Positions 8,277-16,264 of a stretch of 64,000 nt of DNA are shown here, one piece after another. The stretch lies in NCBI RefSeq assembly GCF_031010195.1, contig NZ_JAUAMC010000001.1, forward strand, positions 186,001 to 250,000. Reading direction: 5' to 3'. The first letter of the stretch is position 1; each line of letters starts with the position of its first letter. The notes below the pieces were generated by a model. The model was not told the origin of the DNA, did no database searches, and saw only the letters and a list, made by a program, of their open reading frames with translations. Position numbers and translations under genes: made by a program. The DNA comes from Halomonas sp. SpR8. GTDB lineage: Bacteria > Pseudomonadota > Gammaproteobacteria > Pseudomonadales > Halomonadaceae.

Positions 8277-9465
8277 GCCCAATGGCGCACTGAGCGGAAT
8301 CAAGGTAATTGATCTCAGCCGTGTGCTGGGAGGTCCGTACTGCACCCAGGTGCTGGGTGACTACGGTGCGGATGTGATCAAGATCGAGCCCCCCGGGGGG
8401 GATGAAACCCGCGGCTGGGGGCCACCTTTCGAAGGCGATGCCGCGTCCTATTTCCATGGTTTGAACCGCAGCAAGCGTGGCATGGCGCTTGATCTTCGCC
8501 ATCCTGACGGCAAGGCACTGCTACTGCAACTGCTGGAGGGCGCCGATGTGCTGGTGGAAAACTTCAAGCCGGGAACCTTGGAAAAGTGGGGACTGAGCTA
8601 TGACATTCTCAGCGCACGCTTTCCCCGTCTGATCCAGTGCCGAATCAGTGGGTTTGGTGCTGATGGCCCGATGGGTGGTTTGCCGGGCTATGACGCCATC
8701 ATCCAGGCAATGGCGGGGCTGATGAGTGTCAACGGTGAGAAACAGGGGGAGCCCCTGCGAGTGGGGCTGCCCATTGTCGATATCGTGACCGGTCTCAATG
8801 CCGTCATCGGTATCACCTTGGCTCTCCATGAGCGTACGCGCAGCGGGCGTGGGCAGTTTGTCGAGACAGCACTGTTCGACTCCGGGCTGTCCTTGATGCA
8901 TCCCCATTTTCCAAATGTATTTTACGGTGGGCCGCCGCCACGCCGTACGGGAAATGAGCATCCCAACATTGCCCCTTATGAGGTCTACCGGACGGCGACA
9001 CAGCCGATTTTTCTGGCGGTTGGCAATAATGTGCAGTTCGCGCGCTTATGCGAGTTGCTCGAATGCCACGACGTTAGCCAGGATGAGCGCTTTGCAACCA
9101 ATGGTGCCCGCCTGGGTAACCGTGATGCATTGCGTGATGTGCTGGAAAGCGCCATGGCCAGGTGGGAAGGGGATAAGCTCGCCGACCGGTTGATGCGTAC
9201 CGGCGTTCCCTGTGGACCCGTACTAGATACCGCGCAAGCGCTGGCGCATCCGCATACCCAGCACCGCGATATGATCGTCAATATTGGCCATTACAAGGGC
9301 ACTGGCTCACCGATCAAGCTAGCCCGTACGCCCTCGCGCTATGAAACGCCACCGCCACGCTTTGCCGAACATACCGACGCAATCCTTCATGAAGCAGGGT
9401 TGACCGTGCAACAAATTGAGCACCTGAGAGCGAAAGGCGTGCTACCGGATGTGCCGGTGGCTTAG
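8269..9465 (+). CDS. Class III CoA-transferase (CaiB/BaiF family)
   Basis: Moves CoA between carboxylic acids in the cytosol. The 398 residues match the family length. N-terminal GIKVIDLSRVLGGPYCTQ and LGDYGADVIKIEPPGGDETR are signature, and VDIVTGLNAVIG carries the catalytic Asp near residue 169. The start overlaps the end of the dehydrogenase gene. With the TRAP system downstream, the likely role is activating the imported carboxylate. The acid itself cannot be identified from sequence. Confidence 0.92.
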   Translation: MDKPNGALSGIKVIDLSRVLGGPYCTQVLGDYGADVIKIEPPGGDETRGWGPPFEGDAASYFHGLNRSKRGMALDLRHPDGKALLLQLLEGADVLVENFKPGTLEKWGLSYDILSARFPRLIQCRISGFGADGPMGGLPGYDAIIQAMAGLMSVNGEKQGEPLRVGLPIVDIVTGLNAVIGITLALHERTRSGRGQFVETALFDSGLSLMHPHFPNVFYGGPPPRRTGNEHPNIAPYEVYRTATQPIFLAVGNNVQFARLCELLECHDVSQDERFATNGARLGNRDALRDVLESAMARWEGDKLADRLMRTGVPCGPVLDTAQALAHPHTQHRDMIVNIGHYKGTGSPIKLARTPSRYETPPPRFAEHTDAILHEAGLTVQQIEHLRAKGVLPDVPVA

Positions 9466-9566
9466 CCCCCAGAGCACCATTGTGTGCCTGACTGCCCAGT
9501 CGAATGGGCTGATAACAATCACCAATGACGTTAATGCTAATAACAACACAACATGAGAGCAAAACC

Positions 9567-10694
9567 ATGAAACGCACGCACCTGGCCACTGGCCTTATCT
9601 CCACCGTTTTTGCCGCTCTAGCCAATACGGCCTCGGCCACAGAGCTTCCCGGCACCATGACATGGACCGCCTACGATGTCGGCTCGCAAGGGCACTCGGA
9701 GGCATCTGCCATTGCCGATGCCTTTGGCAAGGCCTACAACACCCGCATCCGTATCCAACCTGCGGGGTCGGCTATTGGGCGACTGCAGCCCCTGGTAAGT
9801 GGGCGAGCTGACTATGCCTACCTGGCCACGGAGTCCTTCTTTGCAACGGAAGGCATTCACGACTTTAGCGAGCGTCGCTGGGGGCCCCAAGACCTCAGGG
9901 CCGTTGCCGGAAGACCATCCACCTTTGGTGTGCCATCGGCTGCCGACGCCAATATCCACACACTTGAAGATTTACGGGGGCAGCGGGTTGCCTACGTGGC
10001 AGGCAACCCTTCGGTCAATGTGAAGTGTGATGCGATCCTGGCCTTCGCGGGTCTGAGTCGCGGCGATGTAGAGGCGGTGATGTTCCCGACCCACGGAGCC
10101 GCCATGAGCTCACTGGTCGAGGATCGGGCCGATGCCACCTGTACGACCACCACCGCCAGTCAGCTCTATGAGCTGGAAGAGTCGTCTCGTGGTATTCGCT
10201 GGGTGGAAATTCCTGCCGATGACGAAGAGGGCTGGGCGCGCATGAACCAAGTGGCCCCCGTCTTCCAACCATTTCGTGAAACCATTGGCGCCGGGCTAAG
10301 CGAAGCGTCGCCCGCCAATATGCTGGCCTACCGTTACCCGATTATTGTGGCCATGGCGGATCGTGACGAAGAGGAGGTCTACCAGTTCATCAAGAGCCTG
10401 GATGAGAGTTATGACCTTTATCGTGACGCGACTGCTGCCATTCACCGCTGGGCAATCGAGGACTCCGGCGTGCCGCCTATCGATATACCTTTTCATTCTG
10501 GGGCTATCCGTTACATGGAAGAGAAAGGACTATGGAACGAGGAGATGCAGGCATGGAATGATAGCCGTCTCGCCCGCCTGGAAGCGCTGAAGCAAGCCTG
10601 GGAGTCACTTCTGAACGAGGAGCCAGACCTCGAAGCAGAAGCGCTTGCCGAACGTTGGGAAGCTCGCCGACAAGAAGTGATTGGCGCGCTTTAA
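9567..10694 (+). CDS. TAXI-family TRAP transporter solute-binding protein
   Basis: Periplasmic receptor of a tripartite ATP-independent transporter. A signal peptide runs from MKRTHLATG to about residue 25 (ASA cut region). The TAXI pattern follows: TAYDVGSQGHSEASAIADAF and SAIGRLQPLVSGRADYAYL. The start at 9567 is chosen over an upstream in-frame ATG at 9525 because it gives a proper signal peptide and has GAGAGC before it. The C-terminal 50 residues are rich in Glu and Arg, a longer tail than usual. Pairs with the permease that follows. Confidence 0.9.
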   Translation: MKRTHLATGLISTVFAALANTASATELPGTMTWTAYDVGSQGHSEASAIADAFGKAYNTRIRIQPAGSAIGRLQPLVSGRADYAYLATESFFATEGIHDFSERRWGPQDLRAVAGRPSTFGVPSAADANIHTLEDLRGQRVAYVAGNPSVNVKCDAILAFAGLSRGDVEAVMFPTHGAAMSSLVEDRADATCTTTTASQLYELEESSRGIRWVEIPADDEEGWARMNQVAPVFQPFRETIGAGLSEASPANMLAYRYPIIVAMADRDEEEVYQFIKSLDESYDLYRDATAAIHRWAIEDSGVPPIDIPFHSGAIRYMEEKGLWNEEMQAWNDSRLARLEALKQAWESLLNEEPDLEAEALAERWEARRQEVIGAL

Positions 10695-10727
10695 CCACGG
10701 GGTGGATGTGTAACTGGGAGCAACACC

Positions 10728-12641
10728 ATGAGCAATTCAAGTCAAGAGCGATTGAAAGGTCTGGCAAGGTGGATAGTGATGGGGCTGGGGGCCGTCGGCC
10801 TGTTGATGACGATCAACCAAACCTTTGCCCTCAAGCTGTTGGGGTTCTACCCGATCGGTAATGCCTTCATCTACTATCTGATAGGGCTGTTCCTATCGTC
10901 GGCACTCCTGATCTTTCCAGCCCGCAAGGCGGATGCCGAACGACTTCCCTGGTATGACTGGGTGCTGGCGGGGGCTGCTCTTGGTGGCGCTATCTACCTT
11001 GGCCTTAACGGCCTGCGCATGACCCAGCAAGGGTGGGAGTATTTCGCCCCGCTCGAAGCCACGCTGGTGGCAACGATGATGCTGCTACTGGTGCTGGAGG
11101 GCGTTCGCCGCTGTGGAGGCTGGTCGATTTTTGCCGTGGCACTGCTGTTTGGACTCTATCCGCTCTATGCAGGCCATATGCCCGGCTTCCTGTGGAGTAA
11201 CGGCTTTGGCTTGGGGGAAACCATCCGGGCGCATGTCATGGGGGCGGAAAGCATTGTTGGCGTGCCGATGCAGGTCGTCGCCAATCTGATTATCGGGTTC
11301 GTCGTGTTCGGGATCGCGCTGACCATCACCGGTGGTGGTGAGTTCTTCATGAATTTCGCTACTGCACTGATGGGGCGAAGCCGCGGTGGGACCGCCAAGG
11401 TAGCGGTTGTTTCCAGTGCCTTCATGGGCAGTTTATCCGGCAGTGCGGTATCCAATATTCTGACCACGGGGACGATTACCATTCCTGCCATGAAGCGCAG
11501 TGGCTATTCACGCGAGTATGCTGCAGCCGTAGAAGCATGCGCCTCGACGGGCGGTACTTTGATGCCGCCTGTCATGGGGGCCGTTGCCTTCATCATGGCT
11601 TCCTTTCTAGGCGTCAGTTACGGAGAGGTCATGATGGCGGCGCTGCTGCCAGCACTGCTCTTCTACCTAGCCCTGCTGCTTCAGGTGGATAACTATGCCG
11701 CCCGCAAAGGCCTTACGGGTATGCCCGCCAAGGATATCCCCAGGGTGCGTGACACGCTGCTCTCTGGATGGCCGTACCTGCTCAGCCTGGGTGTGCTGAT
11801 CTACATGTTGCTTGTCATGCGTCTGGAAAGCCAGGCGCCTTACTATGCAACCTTGATATTGCTGGCGATTGCACTGGTGCGCCGTCAACAGCGACTGCGT
11901 GTCAGTCAACTGATGGATTTTTTCTACCAACTGGCGCATGGCGTGGGGAGCCTGGTCGCCGTGCTAGCCGGTATCGGTTTGGTGGTAGGTGGGCTTTCCT
12001 ATACGGGGGTAGCAGGAGCTTTCTCTCGCGAACTGCTGCTCTACGCAGGCGACAGCATTCCCCTGATGCTGGCGGCGGGAGCGATTACCAGCTTTATCCT
12101 TGGTATGGGAATGACGGTCAGCGCATGCTACATCTTCCTGTCGATTCTGCTGGCGCCAGCGTTGGTGGGTGCTGGTCTCAACCCTCTCGCCAGCCATCTG
12201 TTCATTCTTTACTGGGGAATGCTCTCCTATATCACTCCGCCCGTGGCGCTAGCCGCCATTACTGCTGCCGGTGTTGCGGGCGCCAACAGTACCTGGACGA
12301 GTCTGCATGCCGTGCGGTTGGGAGCCGTGCTGTTCGTGCTGCCGTTTCTATTCGTCCTCAACCCATCGCTGATTTTGCAGGGCCCACTATTGAGTGTGAT
12401 GGCGTCCGCTTTTACAGCCATGACCGCGATCTGGTTGGTGGCAGCGGCGATGGAAGGATACCTTTATCGAATAGGTTCGGTGGGAGTGCGCATGCGTTGT
12501 GCGCTGCTGGTACCTGCTGCGCTGATGATCTACCCCGAATGGATCAGTGACCTGCTGGGCTTTCTAGCGCTTGCATTGTGCTACCTGATGGCGATGCTGC
12601 ACGCCACGAAACGCGCAAACATAACGAAGTGTTCCACGTAA
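10728..12641 (+). CDS. TRAP transporter permease, fused small and large subunits
   Basis: Inner-membrane permease of 637 residues with about 16-18 helices. The small DctQ-type part is fused to the N terminus of the large DctM-type part, as is normal for TAXI systems. Conserved stretches include the SGSAVSNILTTG loop, CASTGGTLMPPVMGAVAF and ILGMGMTVSACYIFL. Uptake is driven by the sodium gradient in known TRAP systems, which suits a halophile. Last gene of the LysR-linked cluster. Confidence 0.93.
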   Translation: MSNSSQERLKGLARWIVMGLGAVGLLMTINQTFALKLLGFYPIGNAFIYYLIGLFLSSALLIFPARKADAERLPWYDWVLAGAALGGAIYLGLNGLRMTQQGWEYFAPLEATLVATMMLLLVLEGVRRCGGWSIFAVALLFGLYPLYAGHMPGFLWSNGFGLGETIRAHVMGAESIVGVPMQVVANLIIGFVVFGIALTITGGGEFFMNFATALMGRSRGGTAKVAVVSSAFMGSLSGSAVSNILTTGTITIPAMKRSGYSREYAAAVEACASTGGTLMPPVMGAVAFIMASFLGVSYGEVMMAALLPALLFYLALLLQVDNYAARKGLTGMPAKDIPRVRDTLLSGWPYLLSLGVLIYMLLVMRLESQAPYYATLILLAIALVRRQQRLRVSQLMDFFYQLAHGVGSLVAVLAGIGLVVGGLSYTGVAGAFSRELLLYAGDSIPLMLAAGAITSFILGMGMTVSACYIFLSILLAPALVGAGLNPLASHLFILYWGMLSYITPPVALAAITAAGVAGANSTWTSLHAVRLGAVLFVLPFLFVLNPSLILQGPLLSVMASAFTAMTAIWLVAAAMEGYLYRIGSVGVRMRCALLVPAALMIYPEWISDLLGFLALALCYLMAMLHATKRANITKCST

Positions 12642-12701
12642 GTGAATCTGCTTTAGACACCAACGGCGTTCGGTAGCAAAGCCTTTCGAGCGCTGTCATG
12701 C

Positions 12702-13520
12702 TTACCCTGCGTTCCGCAACGCTTTTCCCAGCCCACCAAAATAGTCGCTATACGCACGGTTAATCCTTTCCCGCTGCTCGCCCTGCGGATACAGCCCCAT
12801 TTCCGCTTCTGGTGAAGCTTTGGTGCCTTTGACCAGAAAGTGATTGGTGAGGGCAGCGTCTTGCACATACGCTTCAAAAGCGCGGGCGCAGAGCTCTTCA
12901 GGCTTACTGTAGTAGAGCTGGCCGAGTTTTTTATCCATTTGTGCCGAATGCTGAAAAAGCTCGCTAGGCTGATCGCCCGCTGGCTGGAGCAGAATGGTTT
13001 TAAAGCAGCGCATCAGTAAATCATTAAGGGGGTGGGGGACTGGCGTTGCATCCGCTAACCAAGCAGTAGAGGCAAACATGCCGCTAGGTGTGCCATAAAA
13101 ACATTTAGGGGCGATGTAGTGGTCAAAGGCATGATACCACTCATGGGCAATGCTGCCTGGTCCTGCGTTTTTAGCCAGCGCAAAGCTGCGTTGGCTGGGG
13201 TCATAATGGGCAGAAACACCCGGTCGACCACCACTGCCATATTGCAACGCTATTGAGCCGCGCAGCGAAATCAACGCCTCTGGCCCCTGCAGAATCAACA
13301 TAAGATCGCATAACGCATCGTGAAAAAGCTCAGCGGCCCGGTCACGCTCGGTGCTGGTGACCCAGCGGCCAATCTCAATGGAGCGAAAATCAAACTGGCG
13401 CCGAATCAAGGCAAAGCTACTCGCTTGCCCTTGACGATGATCGGGCCCATTACGGTAAAAATCTCGCGCCTCAATGCTCACTGGTCGTTTCACCCTTGTA
13501 TTCAGCCCCCAGATTCCCAC
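12702..13520 (-). CDS. CLCA_X-type protein with an LPD1-like metallopeptidase motif
   Basis: 272 residues of unknown role. Residues of about 45-150 look like the LPD1 domain (IEIGRWVTSTERDRA, ISLRGSIALQYGSGGRPG, HYDP). They end in AHEWYHAFDHY, an HExxH zinc-peptidase motif. The C-terminal half has PEELCARAFEAYVQD, a segment typical of this group. The start is uncertain: GTG at 13520 is the longest option, and a GTG near 13496 has a better-spaced G-rich stretch. Convergent with the TRAP permease and separated from it by 60 bases. Family naming is from memory of the motifs. Confidence 0.65.
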   Translation of the reverse strand: MGIWGLNTRVKRPVSIEARDFYRNGPDHRQGQASSFALIRRQFDFRSIEIGRWVTSTERDRAAELFHDALCDLMLILQGPEALISLRGSIALQYGSGGRPGVSAHYDPSQRSFALAKNAGPGSIAHEWYHAFDHYIAPKCFYGTPSGMFASTAWLADATPVPHPLNDLLMRCFKTILLQPAGDQPSELFQHSAQMDKKLGQLYYSKPEELCARAFEAYVQDAALTNHFLVKGTKASPEAEMGLYPQGEQRERINRAYSDYFGGLGKALRNAG

Positions 13521-13559
13521 TAACTACTGGTAACGCATTTTAATAGCCTCATTTTTCAC

Positions 13560-13846
13560 CGCCAGGAGAGTTGCAAAAGTGCGGTGGTATTTACAGCAAG
13601 GCGGATGATTTTACCCCTTACGTGCGTGAAGATGGCCAACTGATAACTGGCCAGAATCCGCCATCTTCAATGCTAACGACTGAGACTTTAATGGCGTGGC
13701 CGGGTCAGCTAATGCGTACCGCGCCATGTGGGCCTAGCCCTTCCGCAGACACAACAGGTTTAGAAGTTGTAGTTGAGCGATACACCTGCACCAATGCTGC
13801 CTTCCCAGCTTTGCGCCCAGGCTTGGGGTGCCAATGCAAGGCTTAG
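13560..13846 (+). pseudogene. 3' remnant of a DJ-1/PfpI-family gene
   Basis: The frame reads CGGIYSKADDFTPYVREDG then QLITGQNPPSS, the typical end of a DJ-1/PfpI (Hsp31-like) glyoxalase/amidotransferase-class protein. The rest of that protein, including the nucleophilic Cys elbow, is missing. After about 13700 the frame runs on without similarity and antisense to a small signal-peptide ORF. This is a decayed tail left by a deletion. Confidence 0.6.
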
Positions 13847-13885
13847 GGCAGCGGCGGGCCACCATTTTTTAGCGGTCATGGTCAT
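13760..13885 (-). CDS. 41-residue exported peptide, perhaps a collapsed outer-membrane protein
   Basis: Complete short ORF: MTMTAKKWWPAAALSLALA followed by PQAWAQSWEGSIGAG and the end VSLNYNF. It has a clean signal peptide with a probable cut after AWA. The last residues end in Phe, as do the final strands of beta-barrel outer-membrane proteins. The mature part is only about 18 residues, so the simplest view is an in-frame deletion that joined the signal peptide to the last strand. AAGGATA precedes the ATG. It could also be a genuine small secreted peptide. Confidence 0.5.
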   Translation of the reverse strand: MTMTAKKWWPAAALSLALAPQAWAQSWEGSIGAGVSLNYNF

Positions 13886-14002
13886 TATCCTTAGCGATTA
13901 TTTAGCAAACGTGCGTGATTGTATGTGCTGATTAAGAAAGTTGGCAAGTCACTGTTTCGATATCAAAATATCTTTAGAAAATTATTTATCGCTACATATC
14001 TC

Positions 14003-14015
14003 AGGTTAGATAAAC
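14003..14015 (+). promoter_or_regulatory. Promoter element of the first CsrB-like sRNA
   Basis: AGGTTAGATAAAC holds a -10 like TAGATA. The identical 13 bases occur at 14683-14695 before the second sRNA. No good -35 is seen in either, which suggests activation by a regulator. No GacA-type palindrome is visible upstream of either copy. Confidence 0.5.
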
Positions 14016-14018
14016 TCA

Positions 14019-14180
14019 TGTCTATAGAGCGCACTGTGTGCACACAGCGAAAGGAACTCGCGATAAGGAAAACAAGCAAGGATTGCTTGTTTAACACAGG
14101 GATGCACGAACAGGATGTTCGTGATGAAAGATCAAGGAAGGCCTTATAAAAACCCGGCCAGGGAATGGCCGGGTTTTTTT
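14019..14180 (+). ncRNA. CsrB/RsmZ-type regulatory RNA, copy 1
   Basis: No coding sequence fits here. The RNA would hold seven GGA motifs, several in hairpin loops: ACAAGCAA-GGA-TTGCTTGT, CACGAACA-GGA-TGTTCGTG, and the terminator loop (AGGGAA). A 5' palindrome CTGTGTG/CACACAG lies at 14034-14047. It ends in CCCGGCCA...TGGCCGGG plus seven Ts (14153-14180). GGA in exposed loops is the CsrA/RsmA binding signature, so it probably sequesters CsrA. The 5' end is estimated from the -10 box. A 76-residue ORF through it is judged spurious. Confidence 0.78.
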
Positions 14181-14258
14181 ACCCTCAAATTAAATGACAT
14201 GCTAATTAAGCTTTTATGGCGTCTCTTTTAACTATTTTGCATTTAGCAACACTATCAT

Positions 14259-14474
14259 TTAGCAAGCATAGTGGTAATAGAGAGAGCTTAATTCATTCAA
14301 GGGCACTTCAACCGCTGTTTGGCAGTTAAGGCAGCGTACGGTCGTACTATCCTTCCCTGTACCTTCTAAACGGAAGCGGTTGAAAAACGCTGACTTGGGT
14401 GACTCTGCATTACCGCAATGACGACAGATGATATCCAAGCCATTGACTTTATTGCTGATTATAATGTCGCGCAC
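14259..14474 (-). CDS. Small zinc-ribbon protein
   Basis: 71 residues with two Cys pairs, CRHC near residue 18 and CLNC near residue 48, spaced as in a zinc ribbon. No other domain. Start is GTG at 14474 with a very good site, TAGGAGGT, five bases before. It lies between the two CsrB-like RNAs on the opposite strand, so it is transcribed toward the terminator of copy 1. Function unknown; zinc ribbons of this size often bind nucleic acid or protein. Confidence 0.72.
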   Translation of the reverse strand: MRDIIISNKVNGLDIICRHCGNAESPKSAFFNRFRLEGTGKDSTTVRCLNCQTAVEVPLNELSSLYYHYAC

Positions 14475-14682
14475 GCTGACCTCCTACCATTTTGGTTGAT
14501 GATGGTTCAGGCGTGGTAACGTCCGTGTTGAACAACATCGTTGCCGATGCTTTTAAAGTATATGTGCCGTTGGGCTTCTTAGCCATAGGAATTAGCCATC
14601 AGAATAAATTAAAAACGTGCATTAAATCGACGCAATTACGCTTCTTTTCAATTAAAGCAATATTTTTTTGATTTAATAACCT

Positions 14683-14695
14683 AGGTTAGATAAAC
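14683..14695 (+). promoter_or_regulatory. Promoter element of the second CsrB-like sRNA
   Basis: Second exact copy of AGGTTAGATAAAC, 680 bases after the first and placed the same way relative to its sRNA. Confidence 0.5.
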
Positions 14696-14698
14696 ACA

Positions 14699-14863
14699 GC
14701 GTCACGAGGTCCATTGTGGAATCACACCACATGGAAGTGGAAACAAGGAAGATAAGCAAAGGAAGCTTAAAGTACTCAAGGAAGCACAAGCAGGATGTTT
14801 GTGAGGAAGAATCAAGGAAGGTTTAAGAAAGCCCCGGCCAAGGAATGGCTGGGGCTTCTTTTT
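14699..14863 (+). ncRNA. CsrB/RsmZ-type regulatory RNA, copy 2
   Basis: Paralogue of the RNA at 14019-14180, with the same promoter box, the shared CAAGGAAGG stretch before the terminator, and a matching terminator. Ten GGA motifs, including hairpins CCAC-ATGGAA-GTGG and CACAAGC-AGGAT-GTTTGTG. The terminator GCCCCGGCCA-AGGAA-TGGCTGGGGC plus T-rich tail (14831-14863) also shows AGGA in its loop. Likely a second CsrA/RsmA sponge, as CsrB/CsrC or RsmY/RsmZ pairs are. The terminator abuts the convergent M42 gene. Confidence 0.8.
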
Positions 14864-14874
14864 ATACGCTTATT

Positions 14875-16185
14875 TTATTTTTTGGCTTTTTTCTTGGTTT
14901 TTGTAGGCTCGCTATTTTCCGGGATTTTTTTGCTTTCATCACTTTCACTGTCTGGCTTGTCACTACCTTGATGGGTTAGTGGACTTGCTTGATCCAGGCG
15001 TGGGTGATTATCCAGGAATTCACGCTGTAGGTTCGGCAGGCTATCAAGCGCTTGCAGGGTGTGGGTAAGCGCATGAATCGCCGCCAGCACATCTTGGGTA
15101 TGGCCGGTTTCGGAGATGGTGTGCATATTGCGAATAGGGAAACCAATCGAGGTGGCTGCGCTGTCAATAGACGCCAGTACACCTGCCATGCCATCGGTGC
15201 CTGTATCCACGCCGACAATATCGCGCTGCAGCGGAATATCCTGCTCTTTAGCGGCCTTGGCAATGATACGGTTCAACTGCTCGCTGGCGATCGAGCCCAC
15301 CGCCATGGTAAAGCCTTTGCCCATCTCTAACGGCTGCATGCGTTTGTCACCGATACCAGGTGCCGCCACGTAGTCGTGGTTCACATCGACGCCAATCAGC
15401 GCATCCGGCTTCATTTCGCCCGCCATCACGCGGCTACCGAAGCGGCCAATCTCTTCGTAGCTGGCAATCGCAAACAGCACGCGCACATTTTTGGTGCCGC
15501 CTGCCTTGGCGATTAAGCGCGCTACTTCAGCCGCCACAAAGCAGCCCAGGCCGTTATCCAGGTAGGCGCCATAAAAGGTGTTGGGACTAAAGCCAGGGCG
15601 AATAGGGCGATCAAAAATAATCGAGTCACCGGGGCGTACGCCAAGATTAAGTACCTGCTGCTTTTTGTTTTCGCCGTGAATCTGTAAATCCAGATAGATC
15701 TGCTCTTTCTTCAAGCCTTTGCTGCCATCCCGCATGGCCGGATCAGAGAAGTGAATGGCACCCAAAGCTTCCACCGTGCCGCCTTCAATGCAACGGTAGC
15801 TACCGGGCGCTTCCGGGTCTTCGCTAAACAGCTTCACTTCGTGACCGATCAGTACGGTGGGCAAGAAGGAGTCGGTGTTGATCCAAATTTTGCCGTCTTC
15901 GCCAATCGAACGCACCTGCATACGGATTTTGTCCGCATGGCCGATGATCATGACCTTAAACATATCGTCGCGGTCAGGGTGGGTGTCCAGAACCACGCCG
16001 GCATTTCCCTTGAACTGGTGAAGGTGCCAGCTTTTGGGTGCAAAGCTTTCAAAATGGGGCTTTAGCACGCCGTAGGTCATGGCAGCTTCCAGCCCTACGG
16101 GGCTTGGTGCCGCCAGGATATCGCGCATCAGTTTGAACTGTGCGTCGGGCATCGGCTGTGTCCAGGGTTTTGCACTATCGCTCAT
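14875..16185 (-). CDS. M42-family aminopeptidase
   Basis: Metallopeptidase of 436 residues of the M42/glutamyl aminopeptidase family, cytosolic. Metal and catalytic positions are recognisable: IGHADKI (His), YLDNGLG (bridging Asp), SYEEIG (catalytic Glu pair), GVDVNHD (Asp) and MHTISETGHTQDV (His). In some halophiles a related M42 enzyme is linked to the NAGGN osmolyte, but none of those partner genes are here. The last 45 residues are a charged tail rich in Ser, Glu and Lys, ending KTKKKAKK, which looks disordered. Convergent with the second CsrB-like RNA. Confidence 0.88.
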   Translation of the reverse strand: MSDSAKPWTQPMPDAQFKLMRDILAAPSPVGLEAAMTYGVLKPHFESFAPKSWHLHQFKGNAGVVLDTHPDRDDMFKVMIIGHADKIRMQVRSIGEDGKIWINTDSFLPTVLIGHEVKLFSEDPEAPGSYRCIEGGTVEALGAIHFSDPAMRDGSKGLKKEQIYLDLQIHGENKKQQVLNLGVRPGDSIIFDRPIRPGFSPNTFYGAYLDNGLGCFVAAEVARLIAKAGGTKNVRVLFAIASYEEIGRFGSRVMAGEMKPDALIGVDVNHDYVAAPGIGDKRMQPLEMGKGFTMAVGSIASEQLNRIIAKAAKEQDIPLQRDIVGVDTGTDGMAGVLASIDSAATSIGFPIRNMHTISETGHTQDVLAAIHALTHTLQALDSLPNLQREFLDNHPRLDQASPLTHQGSDKPDSESDESKKIPENSEPTKTKKKAKK

Positions 16186-16264
16186 CGTTGTCGCTCACTA
16201 ATCAAGGTGGATGTTAATCGCCTCTAGTCTGCCAGATTCCCGCTAGTTGTGTAGAGAAAGCCGC

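Noticed and set aside
13919..14149. A 76-residue open frame across the first sRNA
   Set aside because: No ribosome site, atypical composition, and the same DNA forms the GGA-loop hairpins and terminator of an RNA gene.
14480..14660. Open frame with VDDGSGVVTSVLNNIVADAF between zinc-ribbon gene and second sRNA
   Set aside because: Coding-like start but no initiation site; ends in AT-rich sequence. It may be a relic, not a gene.
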